From assembly GCA_963805925.1 (NCBI GenBank), contig CAWDWB010000002.1:357163-421162 (forward strand): a stretch of DNA of 64,000 nucleotides, in the 5' to 3' direction. The DNA comes from CAMPKL01 sp963805925. GTDB lineage: Bacteria > Acidobacteriota > Terriglobia > Bryobacterales > UBA6623. The notes beneath the pieces are model-generated. The model searched no databases. It was not told the DNA's origin and worked only from the letters and a program-made list of their open reading frames with translations. Positions 54,608-63,971 of this stretch are shown in pieces; the first letter of the stretch is position 1, and each line of letters opens with the position of its first letter. A program made the translations under genes and the position numbers.

Positions 54608-55707
54608 GCCGCGTTCCAGGAAATCACCCGGCAGTCGGGGCGCTTGCGCGAGAACGCTGCGACCGCGTCGGCGGTGACTCGCGTTCCGCCCACGGTGAGC
54701 CGTTCCAGGGTCATCAGGCCGGCGAGTTGGTTCAACGCTGCATCGGTTAGCACCGTTCCCGCGAGGTTGAGCCGCTTCAACGAATCCAGTTTCAGTAGTG
54801 CGGCGACGACCGTATCGTCAATCTGGAATGAGCCGTCGATATCGAGCTGCTCCAGCGCCGTGAGAGCGGGGAGCCAGGTCAAGTCCGCGCTCTTGATCGG
54901 CAAATCGCCGAGATCGAGCGCGGTGAGCTTCGTCAGCGGCAGAAGGCCTTCCAAGCCGACAACCTCTTTCTTGATGGCCAGGTCGCTTCCGGGTCGATCC
55001 GATCCGCGGTCCGCCAGCTTGGCGCCGCGCAAGGTCAGCGACTCCAACTGGGTCAGGCCCCCAAGCCGCTCCAAGTTCTGCTCGTTGAGCGCCACTCCCC
55101 ACAGGCCCGAGTCGACGCGTTGGTAGCCGCCGACATCCAAGCGGCGCAGCGCCGGTACAGTCTTGAGGACGGTGAGCGCTAAGCCGCTCAAACGGTTCGC
55201 GCCGCAGCGCAACTCCGCTAGCTTGGTGAGCGCCGCGAGTTCCTCGAACCCCTCGTCGTCCACTTCCGTCGAGGAAATGTCTAAGAACTCCAAGGATCGA
55301 TGCGCGGACAAGCGCTCGAATACGCCGCTGTCTACCCGAGTTCCTCGCAGATCGAGCGAACGGAGGTGCTTCCATTCGGACAGATGACCGATGTCGGTGG
55401 CGGTGAGAAACTCAGCGAACTGCACATTGAGCACAGCGACGTTTTCGAGCTTCGTCAACGGCTCTAGCCCCTTGCCGGTGATCCGCGTGTGGCTTAGGTT
55501 GATTTGTCGGAGCGTCGGGATGTGCGAAAGCCAACGCACATCGGCGTCATTGGCCCACGTATCGGAAAGATCCACGCGGATGATTTGGCCGTTCGCGTCG
55601 CGCACCAGCGTTCCGCCGAGCCGATAGATGTGCGCGGCGGCATCGTCCTGCGCCCGCAACGTGCCGGCGGCGAAGGTTGTCAGCAGAAATCCTCGTCGGT
55701 TCAACAT
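54604..55707 (-). CDS. Tat-exported leucine-rich-repeat protein
   Basis: A 367-residue protein with a twin-arginine start (LNRRGFLLTTFAAGTLRAQ) and about ten cysteine-free, 22-25-residue repeats such as LRQINLSHTRITGKGLEPLT, LRSLDLRGTRVDSGVFERL, LKRLNLAGTVLTDAALNQL and LERLTVGGTRVTADAVAAF. LRR solenoids bind proteins or glycans; no enzyme domain is seen. It lies three bases after the second, larger LRR gene on the same strand. Confidence 0.85.
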   Translation of the reverse strand: MLNRRGFLLTTFAAGTLRAQDDAAAHIYRLGGTLVRDANGQIIRVDLSDTWANDADVRWLSHIPTLRQINLSHTRITGKGLEPLTKLENVAVLNVQFAEFLTATDIGHLSEWKHLRSLDLRGTRVDSGVFERLSAHRSLEFLDISSTEVDDEGFEELAALTKLAELRCGANRLSGLALTVLKTVPALRRLDVGGYQRVDSGLWGVALNEQNLERLGGLTQLESLTLRGAKLADRGSDRPGSDLAIKKEVVGLEGLLPLTKLTALDLGDLPIKSADLTWLPALTALEQLDIDGSFQIDDTVVAALLKLDSLKRLNLAGTVLTDAALNQLAGLMTLERLTVGGTRVTADAVAAFSRKRPDCRVISWNAA

Positions 55708-55710
55708 GAG

Positions 55711-57693
55711 CTAGCTCCTGCGGCGGTTGATGCGCCGCGACTTCTCATCGAAAATGATTTCGCATTCGGGCAGAGCGATCCGCACGGCTTGATGACCTTG
55801 TTCGGTGAAGAGCGTGTGATAGAGATTGAGCCACTTCAGATTCTTGAGCTTGCCGATTGCCACAGCGGAGTCGTCGGTGACGTGGGTGTTGTCGAGATTG
55901 AGGCGGCGCAGTTGGGTCAACTCGGCCAAGCGGGTCATGCCGACGTCGCCGACCTCGGAATGCTCGATGTTGAGGTTTTGCAGTTTCGACAGCTTGGCGA
56001 TCGACTCGGCGCCCTTGTCTTCCAGGCGCGTCCGCACCATTTGGAGTTCGGTCAAGTTCGTCAGCTTCTCCAACGGAGCGACGCCGTCGTCGGTGAATCT
56101 GGCGTAGTTGAGCAACAGCGTCTCAAGGTTGCCCAGGCCCGAGAGCGCCAACAGTCCTGGGTCGCCGGTGTCGGTGCCGTTGAGATCCAGCTTCTTGAGA
56201 CCGGCGAGATCCCCCAGCAGCGAAAAGCAGTCGTCGGTCACGTCAGTGTAGGCCAGCGATAGTTCTCGGAGCCCGGTCAGACGGCTGACCAACTCGCAAG
56301 CCGAATCACTCACGGGCGACCCCGACAGGCTCAGAGCTTCGAGCGTCGGGCTCAGGCCGTAGAGGCCTGGCCCTTCCACGAGCGTCTCGTCGAGCGATAG
56401 CTTCTTCAGCGACCCCAGTCGCGTTAGATTGCGCACGCCCTCGTCGCCGACGAGGACGTTGTTTAGCGTCAACTCTTGCAGCCCGGCGAACGTGCCGACA
56501 CGGCGTAACCCGATGTCGCTCACCTGCGTGGCTGAAAGGTTTAACTTCTTGAGGCCGTGGAGGTAGATGAGGTATTCCAGGTCTTCATCCGTCGCGGGCG
56601 TCGCGGCCAGGTCGACCGCGGTGATGACGGCGCCATGGCGAACGACAGTTCCACCGAGGTCGGAAATCCATTGCGCCAACGCGGCGGGGTTGCCGTCCGC
56701 CGGCGGGTCGGGATGTTCTCCGCCGGAACCCGGATTCTGATTGACGAAGGCAACCGCCACATTCGGCAACGCTTCCTGCAAACTGCGTACGCCAGCCTCG
56801 GTCGCGCGCGAATAGCGCAAGTCCAGGTCGACGAGGTGCGGCAGTTGTTGCAAGCGCGACAGCCCCGCGTTGGTGATGCGCGTCCGGTAGAGATTCAACT
56901 GTTCGAGGTTGGCCAGCCCAGCCAGGAACTCCACGCCCGCGTCGCTGACGTCGGCGCCGCTCAAGTTCAGCCGCCGCAGGTTCTTCAAATTTGCGAGCGC
57001 CGGTAATCCCGCGTCGCTGATCTCGCAGCCCGACAGATCCAACTCCTCAAGTTCCGCCAAATCGGCGATGTTCGAAAGGCCCGCGTCGGTGATGCGCGTA
57101 TCACCCGCCCGCAGCCTGCGGAGATGATTCATCCCGGTTAGGTTCTCCATGCCCTGGTCGTTGAAGGGCGTGCGCGATACGTCGAGCGCCTCGAGGTTCG
57201 GGAATTTCGACAGCGTATAGCCCTGGATGCGCGACTGCCACACGACCAGCTCTTTCAGACCCTTAAGATTGGCGATCGCCGCCAAGCCTTCGTCCGTAAA
57301 ACGAATCACGTCGAGAAAGTGCCAGCTGAAGGAAATGCGCTCCAGCGAATCGATCCCCGCGAGATTGCCCAACTCGGCGCTGCCGTCCCAGCCGCCGTCG
57401 GCATTGCGGCTCCAGATAGGACCGGCGATGTCGATGGAGCGCAACGACCGCAAGCCCTTCAGCTCGGCCAACTCCGGCGGCTCAATATTGACCCCGATCA
57501 GGTCGACGGCAGTGACCGTGAAATCATCCCCGGGGATCTGACTGGTTTGCGTAATCCACTCGGCGGCGTCGTTGATCTGGACGCGTCCGCCTAGGCCGAC
57601 GGCCCAGTACGCCGTACGCTGATCCGCCTCTGCTGCGAAGGCCGAACCAACCGCTAAAATCGCCGCCAAGGCGCAAGTAATACTGAGCCGCAC
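55711..57693 (-). CDS. Secreted leucine-rich-repeat protein
   Basis: A 660-residue exported LRR protein. A signal peptide (ITCALAAILAVGSAFAAEAD) is followed by two blocks of repeats (LRRLRAGDTRITDAGLSNI, LEELDLSGCEISDAGLPAL, LRRLNLSGADVSDAGVEFL, LKKLDLNGTDTGDPGLLAL and others) separated by a linker with NPGSGGEHPDPPADGNP near residue 320. The start is GTG 57693; TAGAAT lies ten bases upstream. It forms an operon-like pair with the Tat-exported LRR gene. Confidence 0.88.
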   Translation of the reverse strand: MRLSITCALAAILAVGSAFAAEADQRTAYWAVGLGGRVQINDAAEWITQTSQIPGDDFTVTAVDLIGVNIEPPELAELKGLRSLRSIDIAGPIWSRNADGGWDGSAELGNLAGIDSLERISFSWHFLDVIRFTDEGLAAIANLKGLKELVVWQSRIQGYTLSKFPNLEALDVSRTPFNDQGMENLTGMNHLRRLRAGDTRITDAGLSNIADLAELEELDLSGCEISDAGLPALANLKNLRRLNLSGADVSDAGVEFLAGLANLEQLNLYRTRITNAGLSRLQQLPHLVDLDLRYSRATEAGVRSLQEALPNVAVAFVNQNPGSGGEHPDPPADGNPAALAQWISDLGGTVVRHGAVITAVDLAATPATDEDLEYLIYLHGLKKLNLSATQVSDIGLRRVGTFAGLQELTLNNVLVGDEGVRNLTRLGSLKKLSLDETLVEGPGLYGLSPTLEALSLSGSPVSDSACELVSRLTGLRELSLAYTDVTDDCFSLLGDLAGLKKLDLNGTDTGDPGLLALSGLGNLETLLLNYARFTDDGVAPLEKLTNLTELQMVRTRLEDKGAESIAKLSKLQNLNIEHSEVGDVGMTRLAELTQLRRLNLDNTHVTDDSAVAIGKLKNLKWLNLYHTLFTEQGHQAVRIALPECEIIFDEKSRRINRRRS

Positions 57694-57716
57694 TCCGCCC
57701 GAGATTCTAGCACTGA

Positions 57717-59541
57717 CTAGGGTTTCTGCCCCGCCGCCAGCTGTTTCGCCAAGGCCAGCATCGCCGCCTCGGACTCGCTCGCTTCGCGGTAGCGAGCCAC
57801 AAGCGGCGGCATGAAGTTGGACTTGTAGGGGGCGTTGTTTTCGAGCGCCTCGGCAATGAAAGCCCAGGCGGTAGGATGGTCCGCGGCGACGAGCCCCTCC
57901 GCCGCGCTGTCTCGCAGTCTTTTGCTGTCCGTTTCTTGAATCAAGCGTTCGAGGTAACCGAAAGAATCCGAGCCGTAGAATTCCGATAGGTCTACGGGCA
58001 AGCGTCCTAACGAGGAATAGTAGTCGCGATGCACGTTTCGGACATCGAGAAACGCCGCCAGCCGGGGCAAGTCCTCGGGACGGGCGATCATCGCCAGGGA
58101 CCGCAGCGCCGGGCTTAGCGCAATTCGCTCACCGACAAAGCGCCATAGAATCGGCGCGGCCCGGACATCTTTTAAGAAGCCTAGCTGCTCCACATAGCGG
58201 TATTGCGACTCTTCATCGCCCGACGCAACAACGTAGCGTTCGACCGCAAGCAACATCGTCGTAGCCTTCGCCCTCAACTCAGACCGTGCTGGAGAATCAT
58301 CCAGCCAGGTAATCCCTAACGTGGCCCTCAACGCGCCGCGCAACCGAACCGGGTCGCTTGAGTGCAGGTCGGGCAGTGCAGCCTCGACGAGTGACAACGG
58401 ATCTAGGCCGTCCGCCTTTTGCGACAGCAGCCAACTGACGGCCTCTTCGCTGGGCCCCCGTCGCTCCACGGCGCGCTGTATGGCTCGTGTGACCTGCGGC
58501 TTGGGCCAATAGCCCAACGACTGTGCTGCATACTGCGCGACGCGGGGATGCAGGTGATAGAGCTGTGCGACTACTGCTTCCAGCGATTGCTGATCGGGTA
58601 CGCCCAGGATGCTCGGAAGATAGTCGGCGATCAACTCCTCGGGAGCGACCGGCGGGTTGCGCGTCAGCTCATTCAGCCACTCGCGGCGCTGATTTTCCGT
58701 CGACGCTTCGACGTGTAGGGGAGTCCACTCGGACTGTATGTCAATCTCCCCTTCCGTCAGCGGTCGGCCCGGTGCAGAAGCGTGGCCCATCTGTAAGCGA
58801 ACTTCATACTCTCCCGGCTCCTCGATGCGATAGCGCATATGCAGCGGAAGCCGGTTCTGATAGCGGTCTCCCAGGGAGCTGGAGCCACAGGCTTGGCCCG
58901 CAAAGACGCCACTCAATTGTTGGGTACCCGGCATCGGTTCAAGTGGCCGCCCATCCTTGCGAAGCTGTAGCTCGTTGCAACCGATGTCAGCCGGTCCCAT
59001 GGGGAACGGGTAGCGAATCGCAGAGGCCCGATTCGGCGGAATCACTACCCCAACCCAAATCGGCATATTGGTGAACGCGTGCTCGGGCAGGATCAACCGC
59101 AGCGGCGCCAAGCCCGCCTCGATTTGCACCACAGCGCTGGCCTGATTGCCGTGAACGATCTGCAGGCCGACCGTGCCCTCCATCGGCACGTTCTGCGGAA
59201 CCTTGAAATTGATCTGATCGCGATGCACGTAGAGCAACCCGGCAGGCTCGCCGCCGACGAGTACGCGCACGCCGCAAAGCTCTTTCGGAAAAACCTGTAG
59301 GTTATTCCCCTGGCGTTGGCTCCGCAGCGGGTTCGGCGTCTCGCGCAGATCCGGATCGGCTTGCCCCTGGCAAGACTGAGCCGGCCCCAGGTACGAGCCG
59401 TAGATCGAGATCAACTCCCCTGGCCCCAGCGGACGTCGTGTCGTTGCTATTGGGGATTTGGACCTTTGCAGCCTCGAAGACCGGGGCCTGGGCGAAGGCC
59501 GAGGCTGTCAGCAGCGCTGCAGGCAGGAGAAAGCGAAACAT
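57717..59541 (-). pseudogene. Secreted TIG-like/HEAT-like repeat protein, one frameshift
   Basis: A signal peptide frame (ATG 59541, RFLLPAALLTASAFAQAPVF) joins the long frame when one C is removed from the CCCC at 59424-59427, giving TSAGPGELISIYGSYLGPAQ. The N-terminal third is typical of acidobacterial TIG-like proteins (LFVHRDQINFKVPQNVP-type text; here YVHRDQINFKVPQNV). The C-terminal half is helical with HEAT-like repeats (PRVAQYAAQSLGYWPKPQV, DPVRLRGALRATLGITWLD, LRSLAMIARPEDLPRLAAFL). Total about 607 residues. Function unknown, likely cell-surface. Confidence 0.78.
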
Positions 59542-59591
59542 CGAAGGCAATGACGCCTCAACCGGTCTGAAATGTTCCCCTAGGCGGAAAA

Positions 59592-59668
59592 TGGCGAGCG
59601 CGGCAGGATTCGAACCTGCGACCAACGGCTTCGAAGGCCGTTGCTCTATCCAGCTGAGCTACGCGCCC
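59592..59668 (-). tRNA. tRNA-Arg (anticodon TCG)
   Basis: On the minus strand the acceptor strand GGGCGCG pairs with CGCGCTC, followed by G and an encoded CCA. The anticodon loop is CTTCGAA, so the anticodon is TCG, reading CGA-type Arg codons. The T arm GCAGG-TTCGAAT-CCTGC is complete, and the D arm (AGCTCAGCTGGATAGAGC) is normal. Length 77 bases including CCA. Confidence 0.95.
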
Positions 59669-59727
59669 TTGCAAAGCCATTGTAGCGACTCCGCGTCGGC
59701 CCTTCGGCGTGTCACAATATCTCCGCC

Positions 59728-60921
59728 ATGCGCTACCTACTCGCCCTCTGTCTCGCCTTGCCGCTGATGGCGGCCGATATCGACCCCCACGGCGCCGGAA
59801 TGGACCCCGACCGGCTCGCTCGCATCCCGGCGCGCATGCAGCAGTTCGTCGATCAAGGCACGGCCGCGGGCTTCGTCGCGCTTTTGGCCCGCCACGGCAA
59901 AATCGCCGCGTTCGATGCCGTCGGCTATCAGGACCTCGCCTCCAAGAAGCCCATGCGCACGGACTCGATCCAGCAGATCATGTCCTGCACCAAGCCCATC
60001 ACCGTCGCTGGCCTCATGATGCTCGTCGACGAGGGACGCGTCTCGCTCACCGACCCGGTCGAGAAGTATATCCCCGAGTTCAAGGACGCGGTCGTCAACC
60101 CGTGCGGCGCTGACGGCGCCGGTTTCCACTGCGCCGCGCGTCCGCCCAAGCGACTCGTCACTTTGGCCGACCTGGCCTCGCACACATCCGGCATCGCCGA
60201 CGGCGCGCCCGACGGTTTCTCCATCTACACGCACACGCTCGCGGAGACCGTCGCCGCCGGCGCGCGTCAGCCAATGAGGGCCGACCCCGGCGAAACCTGG
60301 AGCTACAACAACCTCGGCATTGCCTCGCTGGGACGTGTCATCGAAGTCGTCTCCGGCCAGAGCTACGAGTCATTCATGAAGCAGCGCATCTTCGACCCGC
60401 TTGGTATGACCGACACGTCCTACTTCCCGCCGCAAGGCAAGATGGATCGCGTCGCCTCGGTGTACGAATTGCAGGACGGCAAACTCGTCCCCTACACACG
60501 CGACCCGCCGCGCTCGGAGTGGAAGAACCCCGTCCCACAAGGCGGCCTCTATAGTACGGCGTCCGATTTGCTCAGCTTCTACCGCATGATGCTCGGTCAC
60601 GGGGTCTTCGAGGGACGCCGCATTCTTTCGCGCGCCGCCGTCGATACGATGACCACCGTGCAGACGGGTGACATCCCCTCCGGCTGGGCCCCCGGCCTGG
60701 GCTTTGGCCTCGGGGTTGCGATCGTCAAGGACCCCGTCGGCGCCCTGCGCTACACCAGCATCGGCTCCTACGGGCACGGCGGCGCCTATCGCACCTACAC
60801 CTGGGCCGACCCTGAGAAAGACATGATAACCATCCTGTTGTATCAGCGCTCCAACGGCGGCGGCGACATGGCGGATGAGATCAGCGCCTTCCTGCAACTC
60901 GCGGCAGCGGCGATTGAGTAG
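59728..60921 (+). CDS. Exported serine hydrolase of the beta-lactamase (class C/esterase) family
   Basis: A 397-residue penicillin-binding-fold hydrolase. A signal peptide (LLALCLALPLMA) precedes SxxK at Ser86-Lys89 (MSCTKPITVAG), YxN at Tyr193-Asn195 (WSYNNLGIASLG) and a late HGG (SYGHGGAYRTYTW). Such proteins are beta-lactamases, esterases or D-aminopeptidases, so substrate is not known. The upstream CAATAT is seven bases from the ATG with no SD site. Confidence 0.88.
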   Translation: MRYLLALCLALPLMAADIDPHGAGMDPDRLARIPARMQQFVDQGTAAGFVALLARHGKIAAFDAVGYQDLASKKPMRTDSIQQIMSCTKPITVAGLMMLVDEGRVSLTDPVEKYIPEFKDAVVNPCGADGAGFHCAARPPKRLVTLADLASHTSGIADGAPDGFSIYTHTLAETVAAGARQPMRADPGETWSYNNLGIASLGRVIEVVSGQSYESFMKQRIFDPLGMTDTSYFPPQGKMDRVASVYELQDGKLVPYTRDPPRSEWKNPVPQGGLYSTASDLLSFYRMMLGHGVFEGRRILSRAAVDTMTTVQTGDIPSGWAPGLGFGLGVAIVKDPVGALRYTSIGSYGHGGAYRTYTWADPEKDMITILLYQRSNGGGDMADEISAFLQLAAAAIE

Positions 60922-61247
60922 CCGGCGCTCGGCGTCGCCGAGTGGCGTGGAAATTGTGCTCGACGTCGCGAGGCGGCACAAACTGTCACGCCAGAAAGCT
61001 GTCTGCGTTACTGATGCGTAGTGGTTTGTGGGTCTTCTATCGGATGTTTGACGGATTGTGCTGACAACGGGCTTGGACGAGCGTGCCATTCCCGGTTTGG
61101 GCTATCAGAGGGACCCAAAGCGGGGTTCAATTCAAGGCGTAGGACCAGCGTCTTGTCGAGTCGTAAGAAAATGCACCCGGTTCAAAACGGTACCTAATTC
61201 CCACAGCCCTCCAGGCCGACTTGGCCTCAACATCATGGGGGGCAGCC
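60922..61247. other. Intergenic region, no gene found
   Basis: These 326 bases between the serine hydrolase and the pilin gene hold no supported gene, repeat or clear terminator. A short CGGTTCAAAACGG segment (about 61175) might be part of the pilin promoter region. I see nothing more. Confidence 0.5.
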
Positions 61248-61475
61248 ATGATTCGAATCTCGAAATTCCTCTTCCGGTTGATTCGCGATCACAAGGGCCA
61301 GGACATGGTCGAGTACGCTTTGTTGGCCGGCTTTGTGGCCGTCTCTGCCGGAGCATTGCTGCCCGGAGTGTCTGACAGCGTCTCCACCATATTTAGCCGC
61401 CTCGATTCGGTGCTGACCGATGCCTCCGGCGGCGGTCGCGGCGGCGGCTCGCCCACCAGCGCCCCGAAACAGTAG
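61248..61475 (+). CDS. Flp/Fap-type pilin
   Basis: A 75-residue type IVb (Flp) prepilin starting at ATG 61248. A short basic leader (RISKFLFRLIRDHKG) ends in Gly, then QDMVEYALLAGFVAVSAGAL forms the hydrophobic N-terminal helix of mature pilin; the prepilin peptidase would cleave after that Gly. The tail is Gly/Ser-rich. No Tad assembly genes or prepilin peptidase are in the window, so it may serve a system encoded elsewhere. A GGGGGG-type weak SD precedes the ATG. Confidence 0.9.
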   Translation: MIRISKFLFRLIRDHKGQDMVEYALLAGFVAVSAGALLPGVSDSVSTIFSRLDSVLTDASGGGRGGGSPTSAPKQ

Positions 61476-61496
61476 TTTGAAGCGCTTCAACTGCTG
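61470..61496 (+). terminator. Hairpin at the end of the pilin gene
   Basis: The perfect palindrome TTGAAGCGCTTCAA (61477-61490) is extended outward by CAGTAGT/ACTGCTG with one mismatch, starting inside the pilin stop region. No T run follows, so it may stabilise the message rather than end it. Confidence 0.5.
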
Positions 61497-61598
61497 CGGA
61501 CGAGGACTACACGTAAACTAACCGGATTGTTGGCCGGCAGACTGGCGTCGGTACTTGAGCGCGTTCCCCTGACGGAGGGCGTGTTAATCTGAGCCCCC

Positions 61599-62264
61599 AT
61601 GAGCTACAGCATTCGTGTGCTTGATGGCGCAGTGGAAAGTGTTTCGCAGTTCCGCAATATCCCCCTCCAGTGTGCCGACCTCAAACGCGAGTTGGAGGCC
61701 GCCATTGAAATCGCCCGAGAATGCGCTGAATGGGCCGCCGGAAGGACTGCTGCCATGTCTGATCGAGCTCACTCCCGTGCACGGCAATCGGCGCGTGACG
61801 AATGGAATGCGTCTCGGCCTTTCATTTGCTGCTTCGGTCCAGCCCCCAAACAAAAGGGGCCATTCGGCGACATGGAGCGGCGTTTCCGCAAGATCCGTGA
61901 CCGACTCGCCGAGGCGGAGTACTCTGTGCGACCACACTCCAGCAAAAACTCCGGCAGCTGCTCGGGCAACTCGGATATCTCGGCGTCGGCGAATCGGCTC
62001 AGCGCCGGCAAGAAGGTCTCGATCTGTCCTAAGTTCTTCGTCGTCGGCGCTGTCGACGGACCCGAGCGCCAAGCGGGGATCATCATTCACGAAATAGTCC
62101 ACAGCCTCGGACTCCTCGGCAAGACGCACAAGAAGAAGTTCAGCGGACGCAACGCCGCCTTACTGCGCGACGCGCGCGTCTGGGCGCACGACCATCCGCA
62201 GCGAGCGCGCCGCAACCCCGATAGCTACGAGGCCTTCACCGTCTTTAAGTCGCTCAATTCATAG
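61599..62264 (+). CDS. HExxH metallopeptidase, aspzincin (M35)-like
   Basis: A 221-residue protein with the zinc motif HEIVH at 164-168 (GIIIHEIVHSLGLLG) and a C-terminal NPDSYEAFTVF segment, as in lysine-specific and deuterolysin-type aspzincins, where an Asp completes the zinc site. Upstream are a helix and a Cys-containing region (FICCFGPAPK, SGSCSGNSD). No signal peptide is seen, so it may be cytoplasmic or exported by another route. Family call is moderate. Confidence 0.72.
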   Translation: MSYSIRVLDGAVESVSQFRNIPLQCADLKRELEAAIEIARECAEWAAGRTAAMSDRAHSRARQSARDEWNASRPFICCFGPAPKQKGPFGDMERRFRKIRDRLAEAEYSVRPHSSKNSGSCSGNSDISASANRLSAGKKVSICPKFFVVGAVDGPERQAGIIIHEIVHSLGLLGKTHKKKFSGRNAALLRDARVWAHDHPQRARRNPDSYEAFTVFKSLNS

Positions 62265-62329
62265 AGCCCAAAACAGGCGGAACGGGGAGCTGCGCTGCCG
62301 AGTCGACCCCAAAAAATCGCGACGCTCTC

Positions 62330-63526
62330 TTACGACCGAATGCGTACCAGAGAACGATCAATCTCTTTCAAGCTTCCGACGCCGCACAAGCCCATGTTAT
62401 TGACGAGCTCAGAGCGAAGAATCTGCAGCACCCGTTCAACGCCCGGCCCGCCGAATGCCGACAATCCATACGCATAAGGTCTGCCGATCAGAACCGCCTT
62501 AGCGCCCAGAGCTAGGGCCTTAATCACGTCGGTTCCGCGGCGAATGCCGCCATCCAGCATGACCGGAATTCTGCCGGCTGCCGCTTCAACAACTTCGGGC
62601 AACGCTTCGATCGTGCCGCCCACCTGATCCAACTGGCGACCGCCGTGATTGGACACGATGACTCCCTTTGCGCCCGCGGCGATTGCCTGCTCGGTTGCTT
62701 CCTTGGTGAGGATGCCTTTGATAATGACGGGCAATTTGGTCAGCGATACCAGTTCCCTGACGTTGTCCCATGTTGGCGTCGGAGGGTGATTCGCATCCAA
62801 CTGCCAATTCGCGAGATGCTCGCGTTCCGGATGAGGCGTCCTGGGTAAGCGACCCAACGCATCGCGCTTCGGCACTCCCGGACCACACCAACCTCTGTCG
62901 AAATAGTTGCGCCAGTTTCGATACTTATGAGGGTAGAAAAAGATGTCGATGGTGAAAACGATGGCCGAGGCGCCTTGGTCTTCGGCCTGCTTGACCAGCG
63001 CCTTGGACAATTCCGTGCTCCCCAAGCGAGTGGTCAGATAAAAATTGGCTGGGCCCTTGCCTTTCGACGTCAAATCCGAAATTCCGGCGCTCACCATCAG
63101 CGCCTTCTGGTTAGCGGCGGCTTGAGCGCTTACGATCTCGCCATCGGGCCAAAAGCAGGTCTTGCCTCCAACTGGATCCAGCATGATCGGGTAGTCCAAC
63201 TTGATTCCGAACAACTCGAGGGACGTGTCGATATTACCGACGCCCGTCAGCACCTTTGGGCGGAGAATGATGTTTTTGTAGCCGTTTAGATTGTCGCGGA
63301 GCGCAGCCTCCTCCTCTGAGCCGCCTTCCAGGTAATCCCAGGCCGCCGGATCGAGATTCCTGCGAGCTAGCTCACCGAACTCCATGACGTTGACCGGCTT
63401 GAGCAAGGCGTCGTCTGTCGGAAGGTCGGAAACGTTCGTGCCCACCTGCTGCGCGCCCAACACCTGCTGCGCTCCATAGAGAGCTACAAGACGTTGCAAG
63501 GCTGTACGTCTGCTGAATTTCGTCAT
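62330..63526 (-). CDS. FMN-dependent alpha-hydroxy-acid oxidising protein, Tat-like signal
   Basis: A 398-residue member of the lactate oxidase/glycolate oxidase family. The ATG 63526 has AAGGAG seven bases upstream. KFSRRTALQRLVALYGAQQV looks like a twin-arginine leader, unusual for a family that is mostly cytoplasmic. The FMN site shows NIILRPKVLTGVG, the active-site His lies in SNHGGRQLDQ, and DGGIRRGTDVIKALALGAKA binds the phosphate. It would oxidise an alpha-hydroxy acid to the keto acid. Substrate unknown. Confidence 0.88.
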   Translation of the reverse strand: MTKFSRRTALQRLVALYGAQQVLGAQQVGTNVSDLPTDDALLKPVNVMEFGELARRNLDPAAWDYLEGGSEEEAALRDNLNGYKNIILRPKVLTGVGNIDTSLELFGIKLDYPIMLDPVGGKTCFWPDGEIVSAQAAANQKALMVSAGISDLTSKGKGPANFYLTTRLGSTELSKALVKQAEDQGASAIVFTIDIFFYPHKYRNWRNYFDRGWCGPGVPKRDALGRLPRTPHPEREHLANWQLDANHPPTPTWDNVRELVSLTKLPVIIKGILTKEATEQAIAAGAKGVIVSNHGGRQLDQVGGTIEALPEVVEAAAGRIPVMLDGGIRRGTDVIKALALGAKAVLIGRPYAYGLSAFGGPGVERVLQILRSELVNNMGLCGVGSLKEIDRSLVRIRS

Positions 63527-63971
63527 CCTCAATCTCCTTCTGTTCCTGCGCGGGATCTTTCTGGTTGGCCTAGCTTAACGTAGACCACCGATCGCTCGAT
63601 GCGTCCAAACAGAGCCAGAGAGGATCGGAGCCCAAAGAAGGCGCAACTTCTCGGACGCTTGTGGTCTTCAGGCTTTTGGGGCGTGCGAGGGGATCGCCTA
63701 TACGAAGGGGCGCCAGGTAGGCGAGTCCGTCCCAACTCATCGACAATTTGGAGCTAGCAGCCTTTCCGGTGATTGTTCTAGACTCTCCCTTTTACTCTCC
63801 CTGGTAACGCCATCCTAGGGGCGGCGCTGGTCGCCGAACACGCTGATTTCGGCGGATGGTTCGGCAGGGCGTCAGGATTCTAACAAAGTGCCCTCTCTGT
63901 TGCCTTCGGGGCTTAGATCGGTTGCGTCGGTGTCGGTCAAGGGCGTTTGGAGGGTGCCCGGTGTGAGGAAG
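63527..63971. other. Intergenic region before the edge tRNA
   Basis: About 445 bases with no gene I can support. Some open frames cross it, but none has a start signal or family. The region is rich in CTCTCC-type runs near 63780-63800; nothing else is clear. Confidence 0.5.
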
